DNA of 64,000 nt from Dimorphilus gyrociliatus (GCA_904063045.1 CAJFCJ010000029.1:531778-595777), one strand, 5' to 3'. Positions 13,458 to 27,276 are shown, counted from the first letter of the stretch. The notes: generated from the sequence alone by a model not told the origin. Program-made: numbers and translations.

Positions 13458-16063
13458 AAGAGACAGGGAGAAAGAGAGGAGCAAAAGGGGAGAAAATTCC
13501 ATTTGTCCCAGTGGCTAGAATGGACGTAAATAAGGTCAGTAGCTGCGGGGTGCCCTTGCCTTCAAAACTCTGTTCTATCCTGTTTCAGGAAGTTCCGAGT
13601 GGAATTTAAAAAGGATATCAGCGGAAGTTATGTTTTTATCTGAAAAGCCAATTTTCTTGTAAAGTTTAATTTGAACCCCTATCAAGTATTTTTATTACGC
13701 AAAAGTAACAAAATTTTCCTTTCGTCACTTTTTAAAAATTTTCCTCTATTACATAACAATTTTCTAATTTATCGTTAAATCTCTTTCTACTTAGAAAGAC
13801 GACTATTAATTAATTCTAAATAAAACTATATTTAACCGATAAAAATTGTTACAAAAAAGATAAAGTACATACAAAGACTATTATGAATAAAGTAAAAGAG
13901 AGAAAACAAGATAGAGAAGGATTGATTTAGAAAGTGAAAGAATTGAGCGTGGGCTATACGAAGAGAGAGAGAGAGAGAGAGAGACTTAAATACATACTCT
14001 TTACTTAGAAAGAAATAATCATTTTTTAAAGCTTTCTAATCCTTTAACACCTTCAGTATTGAATTGAAACTATTTTCTATTCTTTTAGGAGAAAATCGAA
14101 GTTTATTACGAAATTTCTCTCAAATTTCATTTATTATTCTTGTCATAGAAATTGCAATTCAATTATTCGAATACGAAATGTAATTATATCAAATATATGT
14201 CGACACCCGTTAACATTTTCACATGATGCATAAATTACATCATTCCTTCTAATTGCTTGAAACAATTGAACAGTTTATTATTATTATTATTATTATCATA
14301 ACTGAAATGTCATTACGATTTCTTTTTTTGTTTAAATTTGATCTCTGTCTGACCTTGTCATTTTCCAAGTTAATAAAAAGTTGATAAAATCATTTATAAT
14401 TTGTCCTCTAAAGCGCCTGCAGAGAATTCTCCTATTTAAATTGTAAGTTTGAAAGTTTTATAGAGGGGTTTACGCATTTTGACATTTTACTTCTTGGAAA
14501 TATTTATGACGGAAAATGGGAGGAGAGTGGTATAGTGAAAATGGAGCATATTTGTCCGATACGATCAGGCCGTAAAATGGACGCCCACTAATTTCTCGCT
14601 TTATTCTTTGAGTGCTTTTCCTTCTCTCAATCCCTATTTCAATAATCTTTAAAATTGTTTGTTCGATATTCTAGTCAACGGGACGAATAAATAACAGTTA
14701 CGAATCCTTTAGACCCTTATCACCTTTTTTTTTATTAGCTATCTGACATGTCAGAAGGTTTCTAACAAGATTTAACGTGACATTTAAACATTTTAAAATA
14801 GAATACATTTGATTATAAACTATTTAACTAATAGATTAACAAGTAACTTGCTAGCCTCGAAATGAATAACTTCATTATAACAATAATTATAATAATAAAG
14901 CGAAGGGAAAGGCGTTAGATGGCGTTGCCGTCAAAAGAACTTCCTAGCCGTGGTCTTAACGGTTAAAAGATAAATTACATTGATTTACAAGTAACTGCTA
15001 GAGGGCAAATGCTTAACTTTCGTCATTCTATTCTCCCAATCAAACTTTTATATTCAACGCTTTTACAAGTATTCTGTAAGCGAATAAACATAAAAAACCG
15101 AAACTCTAGTTCTTTAGCATTTCATTTCCTTGTATGACGTCATAAGTATATGTTCAAAATTTCTTCGGGTATCCGCGTTAATGACACGTTAATATTTACG
15201 TATTACAATTGTACCGTAAAAAATTCAGAATAAGCCATTCAATTGCGAATTGTAAATACAATCTTTTCTTTCTAATTAATTAGTAGCCAGAGGCTTTAAA
15301 AAAATAAAATGAATGCAAATAAATAAATATTGAAGTTAAAAAAGTAGAAAAGAGGAAGAAAACTTCATTAATATGTATAATATGTTAATTTAGATAAACA
15401 CGAAAATCAGTAGTGAAAACACATAAATCTTAAAAATAAATAAATAATAATAAAATGATAGTTATCGATTTAATGATAAGCTCGGTGGCAGTTTTTAAGG
15501 AAGGCAAGCGCGTTTACCTGACATTTAAGACACCTGCGGTGAATTAGGTTGGTTCAAAGAGGCGGTATCCTTCAAGGGCTAAAGTATGACGACTTTTAAA
15601 GTAGGAATACCGCTTAAAGCCATCGATAAAGTTGTAGTTTAGAATTGTAAAGTAAAAGAAAAAGAAGGAAAACAATCTCTTTAAAAAATTAAATGATGCT
15701 AATTGCGATACAATGATATTAATCTTAGCAAATAAAAACATTATTCCCACGTTAGTTGAGGCCTAAATTAATAATTAATATTCATAATTGTTTACTAAAG
15801 CATAATTAATTAGATTAATTAGTAATTAATTTATTTATAACAAGTAGAAGAAATAATTAAAGTTTCCTAAAACCCCTGCCACTACCTTCCAACATTATGA
15901 AATGTTTTGCGTCGGTAAGAGACTCTCTAAATTTCAATTATTAAATTCTTTAAGTTCTCTTACTCCTTATTGACACACTTATTTGTAATATATTAATTAT
16001 TATCCGTGCACGCAAGTTAAAGCATCCATAGAATAAAGAAATAAAGAAATAAAGAAACCGTTA

Positions 16064-16066
<3 letters not shown>

Positions 16067-16098
<32 letters not shown>
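16067..16098. repeat. (TC)n microsatellite
   Basis: Uninterrupted TC dinucleotides, about 16 units, preceded by three AAAGAAAT-like units. Confidence 0.9.
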
Positions 16099-16102
<4 letters not shown>

Positions 16103-18002
16103 CTTGTTGCCCAGTTTATAAATTTGAAAACATTGAAAATTAACAAAGTTTATAATGTTATAAAACAGTTTGAAGTAACATTTAGAAAACAGTTTGTTAG
16201 ACATTTCTATAGAAAGAAAAACTTGCTTACATTGTTTTCTTGTTTATTTGTTTGTTTATTTATTTATTTAAGTAAGAATCGCGGAGGACGATTTTATCAA
16301 ACTATCCTTATCAATTGTAGTAACATGAAATTTTTCTTTACACTCCAATGTTTTATTTTCTTTTATTTTAAACTACCGAAAGTTCTTAGTTAAGATTTCG
16401 TAATCCGTATTTTAGTGTATAGTGTATATATCTATGTATATTTTAACGCCATTTGATGGTTATAAATACCAAGATAGTAATATAATACTCTTTCTAATTC
16501 ATTTCTGGTGTAATACAAGAAAGTGTACAAAATGCTTTGTTTGTTAACGTACAAACTTACTCTCCATCAACAGATGGTTATGCTTGAAGTACCATTATCT
16601 TTTTTTCTCCTTTTTTATGTTTAATATATTATAATATATTACATTATAAGTAACGCCTTTGTATAGGGTGAAACTTGTACCATTTTTCTTTATCAATTAA
16701 ATTGTAATACCCAATCTTTTCTATCCCCTTAAAAAGTTTACATTTTAGAAAATGTAAAAATTTTTTAAGCCGTATGAGCTTAATGGTGCATCTAATCTAT
16801 CGAATAGGCGCTTAATAAAGGTTAAAAGGTCCTTGAAGCAATTTCGATTGTGTATAATAATAAGTCCTTTAATAAGATAAGTAAACGGGTAATAAAAGGA
16901 GAGGAGTAAAGAGCTATTTTTAAGATTTTGCACAGTTGTAGCCGTTAATAATGTAACAAACTTTAAACGTTTAAAAAAGATTGTGGAAAGGAAACGTTCT
17001 CTCGAAAATAATCTATCGTTTGGTGTCGCTGGAGAGACATCCAACTTTACAAACAAAGTGACAAAATTACGTCTAAGCTACCTTACACCGCTTATAGAAC
17101 GTTAAGACATCGGGTAAACAAAGCCTCTATCGGTTGTATCCACAATCAAACATCTGCCTTGTGGTATTTCGGTGAAGGTTAAGCTTTTAAACAGCCTTTT
17201 ATAAACTTTTACTTGTACTAAAACGACACGCGCTCCCTTCTTTACACACACAACATATACATACACGTTTGAAACGTATATCGAGAAAGTTTTAATACGC
17301 TAACAATAGAAACAAATATTCATAGTAGACTCTATGAAATATCGATAAGATAGAAAGTTTTAAGAAAACGCGACTAATGATTTATTGTTTCAACAACAAA
17401 AACGAACAACTGTGATAATTAAAGTTTACATGTCTAAAGAAAACTTTTACAAACTCCCTTAAGTAGAAAATCTTATCAATTAATACCGTAAATCTGTGCG
17501 TACGCATTACATTTTAACTTTTTCCTACGGGATACGGCGGATGTAGAGGGAAAGTTAAAAACTACAATAATCAAGGCAGAACGTGAAAAATTAGTCGCAT
17601 AGAGGATTGTCCTCGATTCATAGGAGGATTGGAGAACGTCGAATTATACTACTAGTTCAGATAATCCCCCACAAATGATTAACGAGTTAAGATTGGAAAG
17701 GGATTGACATTCGCTCTGGTTTTTGTTATTTGATTACTTATTTGTATAAGAGATTTTCGTTTCTAAAGAATTCAAGCATCTATGTAAATTGCTTCTCTAC
17801 TAATTGTTTTAAATTGCGATTGATATTTCAATATTAAAGAGATAATGTTTATAGTAAAAAAATGAAAACAACTATTTTTGTATTCAATAAACTTTTCAAA
17901 ATGTCAAAAACAATAGAATATATCAAACAATTCAGCACCAAATAAAAAAAACGATTGGAAAAAGTCTTTTATTTTCTGAGAAAATAGCTCTTTAAACAAT
18001 AT

Positions 18003-21000
18003 TTAACTTCTTTTTTCTTCTGGAATTGAACAGGCACCCTGAAATGAGTTTATTTTTATTTATATTGTTTAATTTGTTTAGATTACTATCTTATGTTTTC
18101 TCTTATATTTAGAATTGAATTGAAATCTAGATAATTAACTTACCGTTAAATCGAGCATGCTGCTCGCTAAACCGAATCTTCTGTTAGCCATGGAAGTTAA
18201 TTTACCTATTGCAAAAGATAAGATATTGAGTATGTACAGATAATTATCTCATTAAATTAAAAACCATCCGATTTAACACTCACTGCTTAATGGAGTCCTA
18301 GGAGAAATTGCTTGCGTAACGGACGCCATGGCTTTTTGGAGGCTTTTTGGCGTTCTGGAGAACGAAAATGCCCGGCTTACTCTCCTACTCAAACAGCGGG
18401 CTGCTCTGGAAAGGCTTTTGTTTGAAGACATTGGATATGAGCTAGATTCGAAGAGGTCGCTAGGCACTACATTTTCCTATACAAAAAAAAAGAGTATAAA
18501 TAAACGGTTAGGGTTAAAGAAGCCCGGCGGATAATACCTGCTTAGATAACGCCGTAAGGAGATCTCGCTTAATGGGGCATTGGTCTTCGGCCGTCGCGAA
18601 AGCGTAAACTCTTTCATTCTCATCTTCAGAGCATACGATAGCAAAAGCACCTTTAATTTCATCTCTTTTTACGTCCACTACTCGCTTCACGCTGTTTAGG
18701 CGGATTTCTTTCAAAAATTTATGGGTCGTTCGCCTTTGAGGCGTAGACGGTAGGGCGGCAGGAGATTTTGGCATATGGCGTTTCTTCTTTCCGATTACCA
18801 GACTATCATCAAATAGAAAAAGAGTTACAGCTTGCATCGAAGCGCTTTCTTCCGTTAAACCAAAAGCGTTAGCTTGGCACAGGAAATGTCGAGAGGAACT
18901 TAGAAGAGTTGGCGGAAGGCCGTCTATCCTTTCATTCAATTCGAATAATTTGATTTGTTCGTCGGCCATCCTTTTACCTTCATTCAATTTGCAAGTAACT
19001 TGTCGAAGTTGTCGTAGAGCATTTTGTAATTGCTTGTAATCCGCGTGCGAACGGTTCGTCTTCGAAAGTAAATTCTCCAATAAAAGTTCCATACTAGGTA
19101 ACTTCTGCACAGGTCTAATAACCAATTCAGCTAAACTTTCCCTTGTCCCATCTAAGCGGAATTTCAATTTTTTTTCGTATTCTTTAAAACGCTCATTTTC
19201 CGAATCGCATTCGGCAATCCTTCGGGCAATTCTATCTTGATATTTAACGTAGGGTGGATAGACCTTTTCCAATCTTGCAATCTGTTAAAGAAAAAAGATA
19301 GATTGTTATTTAAGTTATTTCTTTATATTAAATCTTTTAACGTGTTTTTAATTAAATTATAAATAATTGTAATAATTAAAAAAATTACTCACATTCTTTT
19401 GAATGATATTTCCAATTAAACAAGAATCTTGCCAATTGTTCACATGATAGTTCAATTGTTTTAAAATTTGACAGTGAGTATCGTAAATTTCTTGTAGAGA
19501 ACCGAAAATATCCCGAATGTCATGCTGAGTTAAGATAGCACCACCTGGTTGGTTCGAGCATTCCAATTCATTTTTCACCTGCGCAAAAAAAAGTTCATTA
19601 TGCAAACAGAATTTAAATTACGGCAATGGTAAAGCGTACTTACTTTAATCATAAAAGCTAAAACTTTGGCGTAATTACGTTCTTTCTGTAGCATTTCCAC
19701 AACTACCTTCTGACGTGCCGACATCTCCCTACAGATATCCGGTACGTTAACAGCTGGAATACGGACGGGGCTTTGTTGGCTTTCCGAGAACAATGGTGGC
19801 AAATTTTCTTTATTAAATAGGCGTTTTCTTTTTGTCGATCGTTTTGTAACCGGTTTGGTTGGAGTTACAAATATCGGATCGTTTTGCATCTTAGTTACGG
19901 TTGATTCCTTGTCACCTGTTAAACAATTATGTCACGATTAGACGTTTGCCTTTAAAGATTTGGCAGTTTAATTTGACGCCGAATTACGCTAGTAGTTTGC
20001 TTCCTTTTTTTTGAGTAAATCTCTTATAGAAGCATTCTCTAGTTACAGACGGTACGTAATAATTATTGCGTTTGGTTGCATAATATGAAAAGTGTAAAAA
20101 ATCTCGAGAATACCGTCGAGATTCACTCAATCATCCTTCGATGGACAAATGTTACGGCAATTTACGCACTAGTACCACGTTTTTTAAGACATGTTTTAAA
20201 ATAGATTAGAAATTTTTCAGCCAAGTGGCCATATATATCTCGAATTAGTATTTTCTTTAACTATGCACCAAACAATGAGAAAGTAAACTTTCCCATAATT
20301 CACCTGCAACACACGTCGTAAGATCAGGTGACGTCACCGAACGTGTATTATTAACGAGGCGTGACGTCAAAGCTAGAGAGTTTTCATTCTTTTGTTCGTT
20401 TTATATCAAATTTCGTAAACAAGTGTTGGAAAAAAACAAAAAGGTTAAGAAAAAAGGGAAAAAACCAAAAAGCTCTGCCACCCTCCGATCGTCGAACTCG
20501 TTTGGCAAATAAATAAAACAAATAAGCCTAACTGCTCCTATTAATTAACGCCAAATAAACTAGCTCTGGCGCCGGTCGTTTACGCCGAACTACTGAACTC
20601 AGTCTGGTTGTATGATTTATTAGTCAAGCTGAAGTTTTTCGTTTTTTTTATCTCTTATCTAGCCAGCTTTTCGCACTTCGTCAAGATCATTAGTCGTACA
20701 AATTTCACGTAAAAACGAACTAATCTAATGTCTGGTTTATCCCATTCCTAAGCCGGTTTAAGACAAATACCACAGGGAATATACCCTGACGAGGAGGAGA
20801 GGATGTATTGAGTAAACAAATAAGGGTACACACCCTTTTCTATATACACACAAACTAAATTCTATACCTAGAGGATTATTAGGCAAGAGATAGGAGACAT
20901 ATATAGTATATACTGTATATCTACAAATATATATATATTATACTTATATACTTATATAGGTAGTCAAAGAGAAAGAGAGAGAGAGGAAAAGAGCAGTAAA

Positions 21001-21673
21001 AAAGTCGTTGAGTGCAGGTGGCCTCGGATTATAGATGTTTGCCCGGTTACGCATAAAACGTATATGTACTCTCTCTTTTACGTCCACTCGACACGTTCGT
21101 TGCATTTTCGGCCGTTCGCAAATGATTGATTACGCAAAAAGAAAAAAGGGTTTTACGGCCTTTACTTAGGCCTATTAGAGACTAATTAGACCCCGAGCGA
21201 TTGGGGCAGTCGAAAACAACGGACACGTTTAAGAACGAACGAGGTGTTTAATAACGTCGAGTGCCTTTCATGTAGCCGGCGTTATCTGATCTCAAGACTT
21301 AAAAGTTTCGCTGTTACGTCACGATTTTAACTAGATGGTTGCACGTGGCCTCAGAGACAATTTGTTAAAAGTATTTGAAAAGCAGATAACAAAATTCTAC
21401 TAATCGTTTAGCATTGAAATAAATCTACATACTAATACGTAGAATGATGAAAGATATATATCTCTTACCTTCAATGTTATCAACCATCCGCAATGATGTG
21501 AAAGATCTGGATACTCTCCTTAACTTATTTGGTGGTTCTACTTCATCTTCTGGCCAAAGCCATCCTGTCCATAAATCGTCGAATGTCCTATCAATAGACT
21601 TGCGAGAACAATCACTGTCTTGGCGGAGTCCTGAACGGCTCTCTTCCATAGTTTTCTTTTGAGTGTTTTCCAT
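18003..21673 (-). CDS. ECT2: ECT2/Pebble-type RhoGEF (DH-PH), seven exons, no BRCT seen
   Basis: Seven minus-strand exons join in frame through GT-AG introns: 21469-21673, 19644-19915, 19393-19578, 18538-19281, 18284-18476, 18144-18205 and 18003-18038. They encode about 565 residues ending in TAA. A basic segment KRSTKRKR followed by KENLPPLF matches the conserved stretch before the ECT2 catalytic domain. The DH domain spans about residues 135-325 (SARQ, YPPYVKY, LVIRPVQKLPS), then comes a PH domain (LLSSSRHFL, VTLFLFDDSL), then the ECT2-specific tail VSRAFSFSRTPK. ECT2 activates RhoA at the equatorial cortex to drive cytokinesis. Human ECT2 is about 900 residues with N-terminal BRCT repeats. 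Here the first visible coding exon has an upstream in-frame TGA ten codons before its ATG, and no BRCT sequence is seen. A possible acceptor (ACTCAG) just before the ATG leaves room for distant upstream exons. Confidence 0.9.
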
Positions 21674-21699
21674 TTCGTCTGAGTTTAGGCAACGTTTTC

Positions 21700-21865
21700 A
21701 CCGAGTGGACGTGGCGCCTTCAATGAATGGTGAAACAACTTCTAACTCATTAATATTCACTGGCCCCTAACCGCCCTTCAGCCAATCAGCGCCGAGTACG
21801 ATCCGCCTATCAGCGGGGTGACGCGGGCGTTGAGTGTTGGTTGGCGCGATTGTGCGAAAAACTTA
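21700..21865 (-). promoter_or_regulatory. CCAAT/E2F-like promoter of the ECT2 gene
   Basis: This is the most GC-rich patch near the ECT2 first exon and lies directly upstream on its strand. It contains GCCAATCAG (CCAAT box, about 21781-21789), TGACGCGG (ATF-like, about 21819-21826) and TTGGCGCGA (E2F-like, about 21841-21849). These are typical of TATA-less cell-cycle promoters, which fits a cytokinesis gene. Inferred from motifs only. Confidence 0.5.
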
Positions 21866-24800
21866 TTTGTTTACTGTAAGAAAAAACTGTCGACGTTTTA
21901 TATCGATTTAACTCTACGTTGGGGTAGAAATTTTTTTTTAACCATTAGTTAACAATAACTGAAGAAAATTAATGCCAGTATGGTATGGGAGGAAAGGGAA
22001 AATGAGAAAAACATCTGCGTCAGTCCCGAAATACGGTGCCACCCGTGACGCGAGACAAATTAAGTAAACTGATTTTTTTGTCTAATTGTAATTACTGAGT
22101 CTCTTGGTAATTTTGAATAAAGGTAATAAAGCCAAATGGTAATTTGTGACTTGACTTTGTGAACAACTTTATATTATTCTGAGAAAAACAAAATGATATT
22201 TCAGTTCTCATGGTATTACTCTGCTAAATGTATAGGAGAATAACATAGCTATTATGGTTCAATGATATGCAAACGATGTTGTAAAATACGCATTTAAAAA
22301 ATCTTTTCCCTTATGCTTTAACTTTAATTTCACTCCTTTTTTCTTTTTATTAAATATAAGAATATTGTTTAGAATAAGGCATTTCATTCTATTTTATTCT
22401 CCTCTTTCTTTTTTAATTATTATAAAAAGTTTTATTACAATATTGTTTCCCATGTTTTATTGTTTTGCAACTTCTCTATTATATTCTAGACCCTTTTATT
22501 TCAGTTATGACCTCTCGTCATGAGCATTTCGATAGCAAAGAAGTGCTAATACTCATACTGCGATAGGCTCCTTAAAGGTATCTAATTAGGGTTGTAATTC
22601 CATGGGTATGTCCATCTGCTATAGGGACATTCGATATCTTCGTTTTATTTTATTGCATAACAAACGAACTCCTGTCACGCGAGTATGGTAGGCCTATTAT
22701 TTACCGATTCGACAAAGTGAGAGTGACATGTAGGATTAGTTAAACAGCCCGGTGGAGAAGTGCTAGAGCGGGGCGCCACGGAAAGGAAGATAGGTTAACC
22801 GAACATTCAACCCTAAAGACCCTTCGACGGCAGTACTGCCATCTGTAGATTCAACTTGTTGCTGACCCGGCTAGGGGCGATACACTTGGGACAGCCGGCA
22901 GTTAAAAAGACATTTCGAAAGCTTGACCGCATGCGGCGTTGATTTTTAGAACGGCATACTCGATTGTAGTTCAAAAAAAAGAAAATAAAACCCTCCTTAC
23001 TGGACGCTTTGAGACCCTCGGAAATACCTAATTCTATATAAATATATCAAGTAATACCTAGCCCACAAGCTTTATAGTATATTTCTTAATAAATTATTTA
23101 TATGTACATATTTTTTAGCCCTACTTAGCAACCACGATACGTAATGGTCTAATATATCACCCTGCTTTAGAATAATTTCACCCGTTAAAGAGATTAACAC
23201 CTTTCCATATTTTATTTGGTAGGATTAAAAGACCATTTTTTCCCGTTTAGGTGAAAAGTAAACAAGGAAACGCCAGAGATTGTTAAATTTAGTTTTAGGA
23301 AACGTATGCTAATTTTTGCATTTGTATAAAAATCGTGCACAATTAAGACCTTTCTATCTCTGTTTTTGTAATTTACCTACTATTATTTACTCGTAATTAT
23401 AAACAAATAGCCAAGGTTAAAAGGGTCAGATAAATTTTCAAGTACGCCGTATGTCAGATTTGCGTGAAGATTAGTCATAAATTATAACAATTCAATTTTC
23501 TTGAAAAGAACGGATTTTCGGTTGAATAAATTTGAAATTATGACCATAAAACGGGAGAAGATGTTGAAAAGACTAACTCCGGCTGTTTACGCCCTAAAAT
23601 TGATACACGGAAAAGCTTTAATAGATAAAAATATAAAAGACCGACAGTGTAATTGATGCTCAATTCAAACATTAAGTTATAAAAAGGAAAGTCAATAGAC
23701 ACATTAAATTGTCTTTTTGTCGAAAAAGTATCATTTTTTGTTTAATTTTTTTTCTTTAAAAAAAAAACAGGTAAAATAAAAAGAGTAAAAGTTAAATGTA
23801 CTTTTAAAAACGGAATCACGGAACCGTTAAAAGTAACGCTTTTCATAAGTAAAAGTCTTGTTTTTATCGTTTCTTTTCAACCCCTTTTTCCTATTATAAT
23901 TGTATAATAAAGGAAATTTTTTGCTTTTTACTATACCTAATTAGTTGACCCCCTATATACATTTAGGGCTTATTAAATATATTGGCCTATGGTATAAAAC
24001 TCTAATGAAGTAGTGATAAAATTTAGATGTATTTTAATATACCGTTTAATTGTTAAAGAAAAACGCGGATATTGGTTATAAAGCGCTATAGTAGGTTTAG
24101 TACACTGTACTTGATATTTATTAGCCATTTATACGCCGCTTATACAGTTTCTAAGTAGACTTGATGTACTGGAAACTATTAAAATGTACGAGAGCAAAAC
24201 GTCTTTGAACGAAACGTTTTAGTTGGTTTGATGCGTTCGAATTTATTAAGCGTAAAACTGTTTACATGCGCGTTTGACGTAGGTCAATGGAACGGTCACT
24301 TTCTTTATCATTAAATACTATTGGGATAAAAAAATCCCTATTATTAATTATCTATCTATCTATGTGTTTTCAATAACGTATTTTTCATTAAAATACTACT
24401 TTGTATACCTTTTCACGGCATAGTGTATTGTATAATTATCTCTTTCCCATCATTTACATAATTTACCACTGTAACTAATTTCTCTTGTAATTGATTTGAA
24501 ATTTACTAAATGTTAATATTATCTATAAGAAAGGAAAATTACTTTAAATATAAAAGAAACTATAATTTATGTTATTGTAAAATATAGGCAACAGGTGTTA
24601 CTGTTCATTTAAAGTGTGATTCGAAATCTATAATTAAATTAGGCTTTCTAAATGAAAAAAATTGTTCTCTGTTGTTGACTGAGATTATGTAGTCACACCC
24701 AGACTTATCCTTATTTGCGTAAGCTTAAAACAACAGGTGTATCACAGACATTAGACTTTTAAATTGCGTTCAATCAATGTGATATCTGTTGTTTTTGTAT

Positions 24801-26540
24801 TTCACTTTTTTTTCAGACTCTTCCTCTACAAAACAGGATGTGTTTAGTCAAATTGATAAATTCTCCTATTTCCTCGATGTCACTATTTAACGCCGGAAAT
24901 TTAACCAACTTTTCGATGAGGAATCGCAAAGAAGCCAAACAAGATTTACCAATGACACCAAACTATTTTATCTTATTAGGACAAGCCTTCAATAGATAAT
25001 AATCACGGACGACGCCAGATAATTTTTATATGACATCGCAACATCCAAGATTTTATAGACCCATTAGTGTGATAAGAAAGTTTATCAAGACCGTAGGGAG
25101 GAAGTGTCCTTATGAAACATAGGGCGTGTGTAAGACAGTGGCACCTACCGGTGCATTGAACGTGTGCTGTATTAAAATACTATAGAGTTGGACAAATACA
25201 ATAATTTATTATGGAATATTAAAAGTAAGAAATTCATTTGTTATTATGTTATCAATTCCTCCAATAGTTTAATTACATTAACATGTCTATGTAAAAACTA
25301 ATGTTAATAAAAGTTTTTCAAGCGTAAACTTATTAAAACCTGAAGAGTTTTGTTACATTTACTTATCACTAGATCTATCACTTATTTTCCAATTTATAAA
25401 ATGGTAAGAGTAAAGAATTACAAGTTGTAAACTTTTACAGAGGAAATAGTGATTATACATATCTTACGAAACAGTTAAAAATCTCTTCAGTTGCTCTACT
25501 TAATCAGATTTACATATTTTGAACTATACATATGTAATTTTTGTTATATTAATAAAAAGATTCCTCTCAATGTTAACTTTAATCATTAAACAATCAAAGA
25601 AATTTCCCTCAAAGTTAAAATGACCAACAATTATTATTCTTCAAACGATGTTTGAAAGAATAAAACAAATTTAATGGGAATTCTTATGACTTGTATATCA
25701 AGATTTTCAATTAAAAAGTTAAAAAAAAAGCAAAATTGTAAGATAAGGATATTCTTTGAAATAAAGCATTCTTCTGTAACAGAACTCTGTGAGTAAAATT
25801 GTTAATTTTTTCATTTTTTCCATTGAGATACGTCAATCTCTTCAAGCTTTGAAAGTCAAGACAAAAATTAAGTAATTAAGTCTACGACGCTTTCTTACTA
25901 TTAACATAATGAATACTTAGTAATGTTTCAATTATCGTTAATCAAGATAACAGAACGATGAGAAGAGGTCTTAAACAATAATAATGCGCCATCTAACGTG
26001 CATAGACAGAGCAAGCCGTTTCCTACACTGTATAGACATAGCTGCCCGCTATCTAACGTGTATCGAAACAGCTGAACGCCACTATTCTACTGTTCAATTT
26101 CTCATCCGTTAAAAATCATTAACAAAAAGAGCAACAGATCTCACAATATTCGATTATGTCTTAGAATTAGGATAAACTTCTAAAAATTACATTAAGAACA
26201 TATAAATTTATTATTCGAAATAAAGACATGGTTCAACAAATTAAGAAAACCAATATTAAGACTACTAAAAGCAATGACAGAGTTTAAAAAATGATTTTAA
26301 AAAAACGTTCAGGAATAAGAAATTTCTATAAAAAACTGTATTACGCTAGATTGAAAATCCAAGAAGCCATTCTCGACATTTTCAATAGTAACATAAAAAA
26401 CAACTCCCACTTGTATACAGTAATACCGGTAAAAAAAACAACAGCAATAATAACATACTACACTTGGATTTATAAAAAAAAACCGAATAATTTCAATACA
26501 TTAAAAAGTTTATGGAAGTTAAAACTTAAAATTATATAAT
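21866..26540. other. Intergenic DNA between ECT2 and the U2 array
   Basis: No gene is supported and no BRCT-coding frame is visible. A GC-richer stretch at about 22740-22920 stands out and contains GGCAGTACTGCC (palindromic) followed by ATCTG. Near 25984-26090 are two related segments with GCCATCTAACGTG and CTATCTAACGTG. The left edge of U2-unit homology is at about 26540. An 82-codon frame at 26291-26539 is A-rich and unconvincing. Confidence 0.45.
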
Positions 26541-27089
26541 ATATAGGCTAAGTATCTTTTCTATTTCCCTAGATTTAAAAAAATATAAAGACACGGCGAA
26601 AAGAAATTAAAGAGCGCCAAGAGACAATAAAATTAATATCCGTTTTCAACTCAAAAACTCATAATCAAAAAATAATGTCCGCTTAAAAACGCCATCTATC
26701 ATATAAAAAACGACTGAAAAATTGGAAAGATACGCCATCTACAGACATAAGCATCCGTTAAAAATGCCATCATACGCCATCTACAAATTGCTGAATTTGC
26801 AAAAAACGCCGTCTACCGTTTGTAAAAGAAAACTTCAAAGTGCTACCAAATTAAAAAAAAAAAGCCGTTAATAACCTATTCTCAATAATCTAGTCGCTCT
26901 AATATTTTTGAATTAGCATTGAAAAAATATTTCACAAGAATTCTTAATCAATATGAAGTGGAAACCGCTCCATGCGTTTATGAAAATAAGATATTACTAC
27001 AAAAAGGTTCTAAATTTCGAATCGCAGGGACAAAAAGTAACGGAAATAGGCTCGAAACGCATAAAAAAACTGATGAAACGATGGATGTT
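26541..27089 (+). promoter_or_regulatory. U2 snRNA promoter, unit 1
   Basis: This upstream block recurs almost unchanged before each U2 5' end (28967 +, 49918 - and 63747 -). No TATA box is seen, as expected for a Pol II snRNA promoter. CAAAAAGTAACGG lies at about -59 to -47 and is the best-placed candidate proximal sequence element, though the family's PSE is not known to me. Farther upstream, CGCCATCTA occurs three times and CGCCGTCTA once between about 26690 and 26820. Confidence 0.6.
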
Positions 27090-27276
27090 ATCGCTTCTCG
27101 GCCTTTTGGCTAAGATCAAAGTGTAGTATCTGTTCTAGTTAGTTTAACCGCTAACTGATAACACACTGTGTTATCTAATATGGTTAACAGTATTTTTGTC
27201 TTCAGAGAAAGCATTAAGCTTGCTTAAGTTTTCTCACGGGTTGACTTGGTATAGCAGTACCTCCAAGTTTGGCCCA
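27090..27276 (+). ncRNA. U2: U2 spliceosomal snRNA, intact host copy
   Basis: This is the only uninterrupted U2 gene here. The first 40 bases match the near-universal U2 5' end: stem I (ATCGCTTCTCGGCC), then GTAGTA at nt 34-39, which pairs with the intron branchpoint. Stem IIa is AGTTAG/CTAACT. Stem IIb is a perfect hairpin GATAACAC/GTGTTATC. The Sm site ATTTTTG is at about 27191-27197. Stem III is GAGAAAGC...TTTTCTC. Stem IV, with loop TATAGCAGTA, is the usual U2A'/U2B'' site. Length, about 187, matches the human 188. It works in the U2 snRNP during branchpoint selection and catalysis. Confidence 0.97.

Larger units (their letters stand above)
11149..18002. other. Gene-free AT-rich DNA with GA/CT microsatellites
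   Basis: No gene is supported. Microsatellites are (GA)n at about 13433-13457 and 13962-13984, (TTA)n at about 14276-14294 and (CT)n at about 16067-16098. TAGATGGCG occurs near 14918. A 103-codon open frame (16745-17056, minus) and overlapping frames at 12169-12650 show no domain, signal peptide or splice context. Confidence 0.5.

Noticed and set aside
16745-17056. 103-codon minus-strand frame
   Set aside because: No recognisable domain, signal peptide or splice support; expected by chance in this length of DNA.
27090-27276. Spliced-leader RNA gene as an alternative to U2, because of the Sm site and array layout
   Set aside because: The first 40 bases and stem IV are unmistakably U2.
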